From Lachnospiraceae bacterium (GTDB lineage: Bacteria > Bacillota > Clostridia > Lachnospirales > Lachnospiraceae), in the NCBI GenBank assembly GCA_024683645.1, contig JAIKYA010000134.1, forward strand, positions 1 through 47,040: DNA of 47,040 nucleotides. Reading direction: 5' to 3'. Of this stretch, positions 17,214-25,157 are shown in pieces. The first letter of the stretch is position 1, and every line of letters starts with the position of its first letter. The position numbers and the translations under genes were made by a program. The notes under the pieces are model-generated. The model did not search any database. It saw only the letters and a program-made list of their open reading frames with translations, and had not been told where the DNA came from.

Positions 17214-17451
17214 ATATAAATTTCTACTTTACCGATATATCAGCCACAGCCGCCAGGCAATTAAGATCCTGCTAAACCGTTTCGCACATAAGCTCAAACA
17301 TCGAAGCAAAACTATCCCCCGGCTCGCAACGTTCCCTCCGGGAAGTTGCTGCGCCCGGGATATGCTTCTCGTTTTCGCTAAGTGCTCCACTTAATCGCAG
17401 GACTTAATCTGCCTGCGGACTGTGTCTGAGTTATCCGTATGCGGAACAGAG
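17214..17451. other. Structured non-coding stretch between two GGCCGGCC octamers
   Basis: There is no credible gene. The stretch holds a strong compound hairpin at 17314-17361 (ATCCC with GGGAT outside, GCAAC 17326-17330 with GTTGC 17345-17349, TTCCC 17332-17336 with GGGAA 17340-17344), a CGCAGG/CCTGCG hairpin near 17395-17417 and TCCG-TATG-CGGA near 17434-17445. Octamers GGCCGGCC at 17206-17213 and 17452-17459 bound it. The density of stems suggests a structured RNA or a mobile palindromic repeat unit; no family is recognised. Confidence 0.5.
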
Positions 17452-17664
17452 GGCCGGCCCGTTTTATTCATCTGAAGTATGTACAATAATGGCAAATGAT
17501 CGCTTCAGTGCAAGACTGTGTGAGGCCGCCGGTGCTTAACGAGCAGGAGCCGCAGGCGAACTGCAAGTTTAGCACCGCTGCGAGTCCGAACCCAAGCGGG
17601 AGCGGGTCTTGCAATGAACGATCTTTGCCATTAATGTAAATGTTCGAAGACGACGGGGCCGGCC
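17452..17664. repeat. 213-bp nested palindromic element with terminal GGCCGGCC octamers
   Basis: GGCCGGCC stands at both ends (17452-17459 and 17657-17664). Inside, 17488-17516 is the imperfect reverse complement of 17606-17632 (shared blocks AATGGCAA, GATCG and TGCAAGAC). Nested within these is a second pair, GGTGCTTAAC (17531-17540) with GTTTAGCACC (17567-17576), enclosing GCAG/CTGC. The whole can fold into one long branched stem on either strand. It sits 8 bases after the stop codon of the gene at 17673. A single arm of the same type lies behind the kinase gene at 9945-9998. It has no transposase gene, so a MITE-like or RNA element is possible. Confidence 0.65.
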
Positions 17665-17672
17665 CGGTATTT

Positions 17673-18077
17673 TTAATAAGTGGGGGATATGGAGCTGCAG
17701 ACGATCATTATGATGATGAACATGACGAGGGAGGCGATAAGCGCGATGAGCTGCACGATGTTGATGATGCGCGTTTTTATGCCCGTCAGATAAAGGAGAA
17801 ATGTGATAAGGCAGATCAGCATAAAGGCGCCCTGCAGGTAGAGCAGTATGGGCAGATCGGCGGTATAGAGCCTGTCTATCGGGCTGCAGCTAAGTTCCCT
17901 CGTGCTGCCGTCGGGCAGGTTGAACCTGTCCGTATAGATCTCGGTGCGCAGGATGATAACGAATATCAGATTCAGGATAAAAGACAGTATGTATATCCAT
18001 GCTCCCATTTTTCTGTTCTTTCTCCTTTCAGCCGCATCTTCCGATGGATTGTTTCCGAGTTTCAGTCCGTAGATCAT
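17673..18077 (-). CDS. Small three-span membrane protein, unknown function
   Basis: 134 residues with a short basic cytoplasmic start (ERRKNRK), then hydrophobic segments at about 25-45, 75-98 and 105-130, with an outer loop holding PDGSTRELSCSPIDRL between the first two. I recognise no family. Its ATG overlaps the stop of the SGNH-like gene (ATGA), so it is translated with the acyltransferase pair and may be an accessory or scaffold of that complex. It is the last gene of the long co-directional string, and the palindromic element begins 8 bases after its stop. Confidence 0.75.
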   Translation of the reverse strand: MIYGLKLGNNPSEDAAERRKNRKMGAWIYILSFILNLIFVIILRTEIYTDRFNLPDGSTRELSCSPIDRLYTADLPILLYLQGAFMLICLITFLLYLTGIKTRIINIVQLIALIASLVMFIIIMIVCSSISPTY

Positions 18078-19048
18078 AAGCCGTCTCCCGTGCAGAGTCT
18101 GCCGAAGCCTTTCTTTGACAGACGCTCTTCGGGCTCGTTTCCGTTCAGAACATCTATCATCACATCTCCCACTTCGGCATTGAAATGTGACGGATCTATA
18201 TAGTTTTCAGTTGCTTCCGTGATGGGGTTGAGTCCGCTGAAGTCATAGAAGGCGGTGATGCTTTCAAGTCCGGCCAGAAAATCCTTATAGCCGTGCTTAA
18301 GTGCATTCTTATATGTCACCTCATGCATGGGGAGGGTAAATACGATCAGTTCCACAGCATTTTCATCACAGAGCTGCTTAAGCTCACGTATGGCCTCAAG
18401 TTCGGTCTCCATCTCCGAAGCCCAGTCGCTGCCGTCTTCTATAGTGTTTTCAACGTAGGCATCCGCTGCCATGTCCGGTACATCATAATCGATCGCCCAG
18501 CCTTTGTTATAAAAGATATCAGCGTAACCGGGATCGGCCTTGTGCTTAAATATCGTGGGCAGAGCCCTGAAGGCCTTGGCCGGATCGAAATAAGTCCTGT
18601 AAAAATCGAGCCTGTGAGCCTTTATGTATTCGTAAGGCATCCTGATGGGATCGGCATGATGACTCTCATGCGGATTGGTATAGCTTGCAACGTCAACTCC
18701 TATATAGACCTTCTTCAGCTTTTTCCCGGCGGCGATCAGACTGCGTACATTTTCAAGATGCTCGACCGGCAGTCCTTCGGAATAGGTCATGTTATAACAC
18801 TTAACACCCTCAAGCTTTTCCGTATGCAGTGCACCTACTCTTGATGAGCCGAAGAGATAGGCGTCGAAATCCACTTCATTGCCAAGCAGGTATTCCATCT
18901 TGATATAATGCTTGTTGGGTTCCACTCCGTTATCCCGTATGTTCGCGGTATGAAAAACATTATAGGGATCCACGGCCAGCGGCATGAGCGTGCTGACCAG
19001 CGCACAGAAGATGGCGAATATTAATGTTTTGATAACAAATCTTTTCAT
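18074..19048 (-). CDS. SGNH-hydrolase-like membrane-anchored protein (DltD/AlgJ-type partner)
   Basis: 324 residues: one N-terminal membrane anchor (about 7-25) followed by DPYNVF and an outer domain. The SGNH fold is indicated by GSSR (67-70, catalytic-type Ser in block I) and NYIDPSHFNAEVG near the end (Asp285, His288, the Asp-x-x-His block). Proteins of this layout next to an MBOAT gene act as the second half of surface acyl-transfer systems (DltB/DltD, AlgI/AlgJ, PatA/PatB), moving an acyl group onto a cell-wall or exopolysaccharide target. It lies 12 bases after the MBOAT gene. The acceptor is unknown. The ribosome site is weak (AAAGG), and coupling to the upstream gene is likely. Confidence 0.8.
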   Translation of the reverse strand: MKRFVIKTLIFAIFCALVSTLMPLAVDPYNVFHTANIRDNGVEPNKHYIKMEYLLGNEVDFDAYLFGSSRVGALHTEKLEGVKCYNMTYSEGLPVEHLENVRSLIAAGKKLKKVYIGVDVASYTNPHESHHADPIRMPYEYIKAHRLDFYRTYFDPAKAFRALPTIFKHKADPGYADIFYNKGWAIDYDVPDMAADAYVENTIEDGSDWASEMETELEAIRELKQLCDENAVELIVFTLPMHEVTYKNALKHGYKDFLAGLESITAFYDFSGLNPITEATENYIDPSHFNAEVGDVMIDVLNGNEPEERLSKKGFGRLCTGDGL

Positions 19049-19060
19049 CCTTTAACTTTA

Positions 19061-20488
19061 CTAGAACTGAAAATATACAAATTCCGCATTTCCCGATGCT
19101 TTAAACAGCATGATGACTAACAGCATCATGATGTAGATGCCGTAACGCACCACGGGCTTCTTCTTTCCTATCAGTTCTATTACATCCTTTTTCATATTGA
19201 CTGCATCAAAAACAAAGAGCAGTACAACACTCACAAATATGACAGCCGCCTGTGCCGGCCACAGCTGCATGCGGTTTAGCCAGAAGCTTTTGCTTCCGAT
19301 GCCGTCGAAAAAATGTCTGAAGGCATAAAGTGCATCCGAAACAGAGGGAGCTCTGAAAAACACCAGAGCTACTGTGAATACAAGGTCGGCATAGAGCATA
19401 CAGAACAGGCTTCCGGGCTTTGTCTTCCTGAGCACGTCCAGCGGCTTTTTAAGATAGGCTTCTATTATCTGTGCGATACCGTGCACTGTGCCCCACAGCA
19501 CAAAATGCCAGGATGAACCATGCCACAGGCCGCTTAGAAAAAAAACGACAAGCAGGTTTAAATCCTTACGCAGTGCGCCCTTTCTGTTTCCTCCGAGAGG
19601 GATGTACACATAATCACGAAACCAGCTGGTAAGCGAAATGTGCCATCTGCGCCAGAACTCGCTGACGGATTTTGAATAAAACGGACTGTCGAAATTCTTC
19701 ATAAGACCTATGCCAAAGAGTCTTGAGCAGCCTCGCGCTATATCCGAATATCCCGAGAAATCGCAGTATATCTGTATCGTATGGAAAACGATCGCCAGTA
19801 TCAGATCAAAACCCGCATGGGCACGGACATTGTTGTATACCGTATTTACATAAGGTGCCATCACGTCCGCTATCACCAGCTTCTTGTAAAAGCCCCACAC
19901 CATCAGCTTCATACCGTAGGAAGCGCTGTCGTAATCAAAGTGTTTCGCCGCTTTTATCTGCGGCAGAAGATTTTCCGTTCTCTCTATGGGACCAGCCACC
20001 AGCTGCGGAAAATAGCTGACAAAGGCGGCATAATCAAGAAGGTTCTTTTCGGCCTTTACCCGTCCTTTATACACATCCGCAATATATCCGACAGACTGGA
20101 AGGTATAGAAAGATATACCGACCGGAAGCAGGATATCCCGCATAAGATCGATCTCTCCGGCTCCGGCATGTTTCAGGATATACATGAGAGTCTCGGCAAG
20201 TAAATTGTAATACTTAAAATATCCGAGTATGAGAAGACAGAGCATCACCGAAAAGCCAAGCACTGCCTTTCTGTGCCTTGCATTCACTCCGCCGTCCATG
20301 AGTCTGCCCGACAAAAAGGATATGAGCGTACATGCCAGTATCAGCACAACATACTTTACATTCCAGCTTATATAAAAATAATAGCTGGCGGCAAGTATCA
20401 CAAGATTGCGGTACTTGTCAGGCACCAGCCAGAACAACGCAAAAACTATCGGTAAAAATATGGCAAATTCGAAAGAATTAAAAAGCAT
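19061..20488 (-). CDS. MBOAT-family O-acyltransferase (AlgI/DltB-like)
   Basis: A 475-residue polytopic membrane protein with about eleven hydrophobic segments. Family marks are LLPVGISFYTFQSVGYIADVY, PQLVAGPIER, YSDIARGCSRLFGI, FWRRWHISLTSWFRDYVYIPLGG with His283, and GLWHGSSWHF with the invariant His323. MBOAT proteins of this branch carry acyl groups from a cytoplasmic donor across the membrane to a surface polymer. The downstream SGNH-like protein is the expected partner. It starts 3 bases after the galactokinase stop. There is no dltA or dltC nearby, so D-alanylation of teichoic acid is unlikely, and O-acetylation of a polysaccharide is the better guess. Confidence 0.9.
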   Translation of the reverse strand: MLFNSFEFAIFLPIVFALFWLVPDKYRNLVILAASYYFYISWNVKYVVLILACTLISFLSGRLMDGGVNARHRKAVLGFSVMLCLLILGYFKYYNLLAETLMYILKHAGAGEIDLMRDILLPVGISFYTFQSVGYIADVYKGRVKAEKNLLDYAAFVSYFPQLVAGPIERTENLLPQIKAAKHFDYDSASYGMKLMVWGFYKKLVIADVMAPYVNTVYNNVRAHAGFDLILAIVFHTIQIYCDFSGYSDIARGCSRLFGIGLMKNFDSPFYSKSVSEFWRRWHISLTSWFRDYVYIPLGGNRKGALRKDLNLLVVFFLSGLWHGSSWHFVLWGTVHGIAQIIEAYLKKPLDVLRKTKPGSLFCMLYADLVFTVALVFFRAPSVSDALYAFRHFFDGIGSKSFWLNRMQLWPAQAAVIFVSVVLLFVFDAVNMKKDVIELIGKKKPVVRYGIYIMMLLVIMLFKASGNAEFVYFQF

Positions 20489-20491
20489 AGC

Positions 20492-21769
20492 TTATATGAC
20501 TTTCATGCCTCCGTATCTTCTTATGCGAAGTACACTGACGGCTCCGTTTCCGAAGATCTTTTCCATGGCTGCCCTGTAGGCATCAACCTTATTCTCCGCA
20601 ACCCAGGCCTGCATGGTGCCTGCAAATCCGCCGCCGTGGACTCTGGCCACGCCCGTATCGCCCAGTATCTCCTCTGCTGTCTGAAGTGCTACGGAAACAC
20701 TCTGATGTGCCACATCGGAATTGGTATATACATTCTGCAGGTATTTAAAGGAGGAATCGCCGGAAGCCTTTACCTCTTTCAGAAATAAGGACATATCGCC
20801 GGCCCTGAGCGCAGATACTTCTTTCCTCACCCTGTCATTTTCCGCATAGAAATGAAGCGCTCTCAGAAGTGCCCTGTCGCCGCATTTTTCCCTGATGGCG
20901 GCATTGTTTTTCATCACTTCAGCCCTGTCTGCTTCACGCAGTACCTCTCTGCCGAAAAATGCCGCAACACTCTTCATCTCACGGGGTATAGCCGCATAAT
21001 CCGGTGTCAGGTCCGCATGCGAACCCTTGGTATCGGTGATGCAGAGCAGATATCCGCTCCCTGAAAAATCATATTCGACCTTTTCGATAACGGGCTTTTC
21101 GGGATCCTCAAAATCTATATGCACAAGACTTCCGACCGAGCAGGCCATCTGGTCCATCAGTCCGCAGGGCTTGCCGAAATAAACATTCTCCGCAAACTGT
21201 CCGATCTTTGCTATGGTCACGGCATCGATCCCGCCATCGTTATAAAGCACAGACTCTATGTTTCCGATCAGAGTCTCAAAGGCTGCCGAAGAAGACAGTC
21301 CCGCTCCTATCAGCACATCACTTGTAATATATGCCCTGAAGCCGCCGACCTTATACCCTTCAGCGGATATACCTGCCAGCACGCCTCGTACCAGTGCTTC
21401 CGTAGTCGACTCTTCCGCTGCGACCTTCGACAGCTCTGAAACCGATATACATATCTCTCCTGCGCCGTCTGATATAAGGCGTACCTCTCCGTCATCGCTT
21501 TTCTGTACAACTGCAATGGCATCTTTATTTATAGCACCGGCCAGTACCTCGCCGTGCTGATGATCCGTATGATTACCGCCCACCTCGGTACGTCCGGGAG
21601 CGGAACATATGCTCACATCCGCCACTCCGTATGCTTCTTCAAAAAGCCGTATCGTCTTTATATAACGTTCTTTCTGGTAAACAAGCTGTCCGGGATCACA
21701 GTATATATCCTTAAGTCTCCCGTCAAGTTTTCCTTCTTCGATATATCTTATCAGTTCGCCTGTTATCAT
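20492..21769 (-). CDS. galK: Galactokinase
   Basis: A 425-residue GHMP-family kinase that makes galactose-1-phosphate from galactose and ATP. The galactokinase signature reads SAPGRTEVGGNHTDHQ (about 56-71), the phosphate loop GAGLSSSAAFE (about 155-165), the catalytic-region CGLMDQMACS lies in the middle, and RVHGGGFAGTMQAW near the C-terminus. In the classical signature the fifth motif residues are GEHTDY; here Asn replaces the Glu and His-Gln follows, a variant I associate with clostridial galactokinases. galT and galE are not in the window. It lies 27 bases after the CobL-like gene and 3 before the MBOAT gene. Its galactose source is plausibly the GH36/MelB operon at 3.9-7.7 kb. GAAGGG precedes the ATG. 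Confidence 0.93.
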   Translation of the reverse strand: MITGELIRYIEEGKLDGRLKDIYCDPGQLVYQKERYIKTIRLFEEAYGVADVSICSAPGRTEVGGNHTDHQHGEVLAGAINKDAIAVVQKSDDGEVRLISDGAGEICISVSELSKVAAEESTTEALVRGVLAGISAEGYKVGGFRAYITSDVLIGAGLSSSAAFETLIGNIESVLYNDGGIDAVTIAKIGQFAENVYFGKPCGLMDQMACSVGSLVHIDFEDPEKPVIEKVEYDFSGSGYLLCITDTKGSHADLTPDYAAIPREMKSVAAFFGREVLREADRAEVMKNNAAIREKCGDRALLRALHFYAENDRVRKEVSALRAGDMSLFLKEVKASGDSSFKYLQNVYTNSDVAHQSVSVALQTAEEILGDTGVARVHGGGFAGTMQAWVAENKVDAYRAAMEKIFGNGAVSVLRIRRYGGMKVI

Positions 21770-21796
21770 ACGGGTGCCCTTCCAAAAGACCTTTGC

Positions 21797-22702
21797 CTAT
21801 ACTCCTGCTTTTCCGGTTATGATCCAGGGTGCAGGCTGGTTTTCATACACATTGTTACTCTTTAATTTGCTGACTGCGATCTGTATCGTGGTCACATCCC
21901 TGATGCCGAATCTGTTCAGTATGTCTTCCATTCCCGCTGCCACTTTAAAGTCCAGCGTATAGATAACAAATTCCATATAGGGATTGATCTTCACCAGATA
22001 CTCCAACTCATGCTCGAGACTTGCGCTGGCTACCAGCATGGTAGTATCGGGTACCGGAAGTGAACCCATGGTGTCTTCACCCACATGGTCCACTATCTCT
22101 ATATTGCGCAGACCGAACTGGTTCACATTCTCTTCCATGGTCTCTCGGTCTCTCTCTTTATACTCAACAGCTATGACTGTGCCCTCGCCGCTCATCATCG
22201 CAGCTTCGACCGCTATCGACTCGCCCGAGATCACGCAGAGATTCTTTCTGTCATCTATCTTCATCTTGGAGAGAAGGACGGAACGTATCTCGCTGCCAAC
22301 ATATTTTACGGAGCCGCTGGCGAAGAGCTTATTATCCATACCGAACTTCACGGTACTTCTTGCATTGGGATTGAGCACTATCATGCCCGCGCTGGCATTG
22401 ATGCCGCGGTCTATCATATGGCTGACCTTATCCCGCTTGATCTCACCCGAAGGCTCACTGCCTTCATTGTAGATCACTTCGCAGTCACCAAGACCCACAT
22501 CCCACATTTTATAAAAGATGTCCTTATTACCGGCCTCGGTAAATACCAGCACCGTTCTGTGTGCTTCCACCGTAGGGATCAGATTCTTGTTCTTCCTGGT
22601 GATATCCAGGATCTTTACATGCTCAAGGTCTATATCCGTATTGCTTGAAAAATACTGGAGCCAGGATAATATCTGTGTGTTGTTGAATAATCTCTCGTCC
22701 AT
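21797..22702 (-). CDS. Shortened CbiE/CbiT (CobL)-like protein, function unknown
   Basis: 301 residues. Residues about 25-135 resemble the C-terminal half of CbiE (precorrin methylase): ILDITRKNKNLIPTVEAHRT, VGLGDCEVIYNEGS and GMIVLNPNA. The rest resembles CbiT, the decarboxylating methylase (AVEAAMMSGEGTVIAVEYKE, ENVNQFGLRNIEIVDH). The N-terminal half of CbiE is absent. The CbiT glycine-rich SAM loop, normally like DIGCGTGS, reads VISGESIAVEAA, with the key glycines lost. No corrin gene or B12 riboswitch is nearby; neighbours are porB and galK, 23 and 27 bases away. I infer a descendant of CobL with another role, possibly binding a cofactor without methylation. AAGGGGG precedes the ATG. Confidence 0.65.
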   Translation of the reverse strand: MDERLFNNTQILSWLQYFSSNTDIDLEHVKILDITRKNKNLIPTVEAHRTVLVFTEAGNKDIFYKMWDVGLGDCEVIYNEGSEPSGEIKRDKVSHMIDRGINASAGMIVLNPNARSTVKFGMDNKLFASGSVKYVGSEIRSVLLSKMKIDDRKNLCVISGESIAVEAAMMSGEGTVIAVEYKERDRETMEENVNQFGLRNIEIVDHVGEDTMGSLPVPDTTMLVASASLEHELEYLVKINPYMEFVIYTLDFKVAAGMEDILNRFGIRDVTTIQIAVSKLKSNNVYENQPAPWIITGKAGV

Positions 22703-22725
22703 TTCGTACCCCCTTTTTGCCCTTA

Positions 22726-23661
22726 TCAGTTACACTTTGCCAGCAGTTCTTCCCACTTCTTATCAACGTATTCCTGTGCCGCCTCTATAGTCCATTCATT
22801 CCCCTTTGCAAAGCAATGCTTGAAACGGGTCTGCTTTCTCATAAACTCTTCTACGGGCAGCTTCTTCTTCGGTTCGTAAGTGAGCCTGTATTCACCTTCC
22901 ACCACTTCATATACGGGCCATACACAGGTATCTATTGCCAGCCTGCAGATCTCCATAAGATCCTCGGCCGGATAACCCCAGCCTCTGGGACAGGGTGTAA
23001 GCACGTTCACGAAAGCCGGTCCTTCGGTGTAGATAGCCCTGTGAGCCTTTTCGTGGAAATCCTTAAGATTGCCGAACATCGTAGTCTGTGCGGCATAAGG
23101 CACGCCGTGCATCACCACGATCTGTGTCAGGTCTTTCTGGTTCTGCTTCTTACCTACGGATTCAACGCCCGAAGGAGTGGTCGTTGCATTCGCAAATCTC
23201 GGTGTTGCCGATGAACGCTGGGTTCCAGTATTCATGTACGCGTTGTTATCATAGCAGAAATAAGTAAAATCATGCCCTCTTTCAAGCGCACCGGAAAGAG
23301 ACTGGAAACCTATATCATAGGTACCGCCGTCACCGCCGATGGTCAGGATCTTTACGTTCTCGTCTCCGGCTATCTTCCCCTTCTTCTTCATTATCTTGTA
23401 AGCGGCTTCCACACCCGAAGCTGTAGCGGATGCATTCTCGAATGCAGTATGTATATAGGAATCCTCCCACGCAGTATATGGATACTGGAAGGACGAAACC
23501 TCCAGACAGCCGGTAGCATTGCAGATCACGGCTCTGTCTTCGGGATCGACCGCACGCATCATCGCCCTGCAGACTATGCCCGCACCGCAGCCGGCGCAGA
23601 GTCTGTGGCCCGAGTGAAAACGCTCCTCTTTGTTCATTTCATTTTTAAGATTATAAGCCAT
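22726..23661 (-). CDS. porB: Pyruvate (2-oxoacid):ferredoxin oxidoreductase, beta subunit
   Basis: A 311-residue subunit that binds thiamine diphosphate and the proximal [4Fe-4S] cluster. The cluster cysteines are in LCAGCGAG (Cys22, Cys25), ATGCLE (Cys52) and LTPCPRGW (Cys224). The ThDP motif GGDGGTYDIG (109-118) is followed by DNNAYMNTG. The length and order match four-subunit archaeal and Thermotoga enzymes. It is the last of the four por genes, 10 bases after porA. The complex converts pyruvate and CoA to acetyl-CoA, CO2 and reduced ferredoxin. Branched-chain or other 2-oxoacid specificity cannot be ruled out from sequence reading. Confidence 0.93.
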   Translation of the reverse strand: MAYNLKNEMNKEERFHSGHRLCAGCGAGIVCRAMMRAVDPEDRAVICNATGCLEVSSFQYPYTAWEDSYIHTAFENASATASGVEAAYKIMKKKGKIAGDENVKILTIGGDGGTYDIGFQSLSGALERGHDFTYFCYDNNAYMNTGTQRSSATPRFANATTTPSGVESVGKKQNQKDLTQIVVMHGVPYAAQTTMFGNLKDFHEKAHRAIYTEGPAFVNVLTPCPRGWGYPAEDLMEICRLAIDTCVWPVYEVVEGEYRLTYEPKKKLPVEEFMRKQTRFKHCFAKGNEWTIEAAQEYVDKKWEELLAKCN

Positions 23662-23671
23662 ATCTCTACCT

Positions 23672-24856
23672 TTATCTCTCTCTCTGTCCCATATGGGTAT
23701 ATACTTCTCCGATCTCGCCGCCTAAGGCTATGCCATTCAGTCTGTCAAATACCGAAAGAGCCGCTTCAACGGTGAAGTCCCTGCCGCCTAAGCCGAATAC
23801 TATATCAAGCATGGCCGGTCTGTCCTTCATATTGATGCAGGCACCTGCAGTCTCGGCAAAAAGCGGTCCTCCGCAGGCGGAGAAGCCCTCGCTCTTATCC
23901 ATAACCGCTACGGCCTTTACGCCCTTTAGTGCCTCTGCCAGCTCGGGGCCGGGGAAAGGTCTGAATACCCTGATCTTTATAACGCCGGCCTTTATGCCTT
24001 TTGCACGCAGCTCATCAGCCGCTTCCCTTGCGGTTCCCGCACAGGATCCCATGATGACCATTACGATATCGGCATCTTCACAGCGGTATGCATCAAAGAA
24101 GCCGTACTTTCTGCCGAAGGTCTTTTCAAAATCCGCAGCTACTTCAAGTATCACCTTCTTGGCGTTCTTCATGGCCTCGGCCTGAGCCACTCTTGCTTCC
24201 ATGTAGTAATTGCTCACACCGTAAGGTCCGACGGCAAGAGGATTCTCTTTTTTAAGCAGATAGTTTTCGGGCTTATACTCGCCGACGAATTTTTTAACTG
24301 CCTCATCTTCTTCCAATTCGATATTCTCGATGGCATGTGAAGTGATAAAACCGTCCTCACATATCATCAGCGGAAGCCTCACATCAGGATGCTCCGCAAT
24401 GCGGTGTGCCTGCAGATAATTATCATATACTTCCTGATTGTTCTCGCCGTATATCTGTATAAAGCCGGAATCCCTCTCGGCCATTGAATCCGAATAATCA
24501 TGATTGATATTGATGGGGCCGGTAAGTGCACGGCAGGCTACTGCCAGTACTACGGGCAGTCTCGACGATGCTGCCACGTAAAGCACTTCGTTCATAAAGG
24601 AAAGCCCTGCGGATGAGGTAGCCGTTACGGCTCTCACACCTGCAGCTTCCGCACCGAGACAGGCTGAAAGTGAAGAATGCTCACTCTCAACGGTTATGAA
24701 CTCGGTGTCCACCCTGCCGTCTGCCACATACTGCGCATAATACTGCGGTATCTCGGTAGAAGGTGTGATGGGAAACATCGCAAACACATCCGGGTTGATC
24801 TGGCGCATAGCCGTAGCTATGGCTTCGTTTCCCGACATTCTCTCCCTGATGCTCAC
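23672..24856 (-). CDS. porA: Pyruvate (2-oxoacid):ferredoxin oxidoreductase, alpha subunit
   Basis: A 394-residue subunit carrying the pyrimidine-binding domain and the transketolase C-terminal domain. It begins with SGNEAIATAMRQINPDVFAMFPITPSTEI, the family N-terminus, and has EFITVESEHSSLSACLGAEAAGVRAVTATSSAGL and ALTGPININHDYSDSM. The open frame extends 10 codons further upstream, but those codons overlap porD. A GTG at 24856, one base after the porD stop, has GGAGGAGGAG at good spacing, so I choose it. An ATG at 24838 is a less likely alternative. With porG, porD and porB it forms a heterotetramer in the cytoplasm. Confidence 0.92.
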   Translation of the reverse strand: MSIRERMSGNEAIATAMRQINPDVFAMFPITPSTEIPQYYAQYVADGRVDTEFITVESEHSSLSACLGAEAAGVRAVTATSSAGLSFMNEVLYVAASSRLPVVLAVACRALTGPININHDYSDSMAERDSGFIQIYGENNQEVYDNYLQAHRIAEHPDVRLPLMICEDGFITSHAIENIELEEDEAVKKFVGEYKPENYLLKKENPLAVGPYGVSNYYMEARVAQAEAMKNAKKVILEVAADFEKTFGRKYGFFDAYRCEDADIVMVIMGSCAGTAREAADELRAKGIKAGVIKIRVFRPFPGPELAEALKGVKAVAVMDKSEGFSACGGPLFAETAGACINMKDRPAMLDIVFGLGGRDFTVEAALSVFDRLNGIALGGEIGEVYTHMGQRER

Positions 24857-24857
24857 T

Positions 24858-25157
24858 TTACTCCTCCTCCTTCCAGCTGATGGCATCGAAAGGGCAGGCC
24901 TTTATGCAGATACCGCATCCCTTACAATGATCATAATCAAAATCGCCTCTCCTGCCTTCTGTTACAGGTATGCAGGCATCGGGACAATAAGGTGCGCAGA
25001 GCACGCACTGCTTGCATTTCTGCTCATCCCATACCGGAGTCTTCGATCTCCACTCACCGGTTTTGGTAAGTCTCGATGTACCGGGCTCGTATATCTCACA
25101 GCCCACGGTCATGTCCTGCCAGGCTATGTGTTCATTTATCTCTGCGGCTTTTTTCAT
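24858..25157 (-). CDS. porD: 2-oxoacid:ferredoxin oxidoreductase, delta (ferredoxin) subunit
   Basis: A 99-residue 2[4Fe-4S] ferredoxin subunit that passes electrons from the ThDP site to free ferredoxin. Both cluster motifs are complete: CKQCVLCAPYCPDACIP and CKGCGICIKACPFDAI. The N-terminal part with WDEQ before the first motif is typical of PorD. The frame is open 11 codons further up, but the ATG at 25157 overlaps the porG stop (ATGA) and has GAGGTGAAGGG just before it, so the shorter form is chosen. The layout porG-porD-porA-porB is the same as in Thermotoga and many archaea. Confidence 0.93.
   Translation of the reverse strand: MKKAAEINEHIAWQDMTVGCEIYEPGTSRLTKTGEWRSKTPVWDEQKCKQCVLCAPYCPDACIPVTEGRRGDFDYDHCKGCGICIKACPFDAISWKEEE

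Noticed and set aside
17102-17215. A 38-codon N-terminal extension of the M13 peptidase
   Set aside because: It contains the promoter -10 box and the ribosome site, and the lipoprotein signal begins only at the downstream ATG.
19048-19061. A dlt (D-alanylation) operon
   Set aside because: MBOAT and SGNH-like partners are present, but there is no DltA ligase or DltC carrier gene, so D-alanine transfer is not supported.
21797-22702. Part of a cobalamin biosynthesis cluster
   Set aside because: No other corrin gene or B12 riboswitch is present within the window, and the SAM-binding loop is degenerate.
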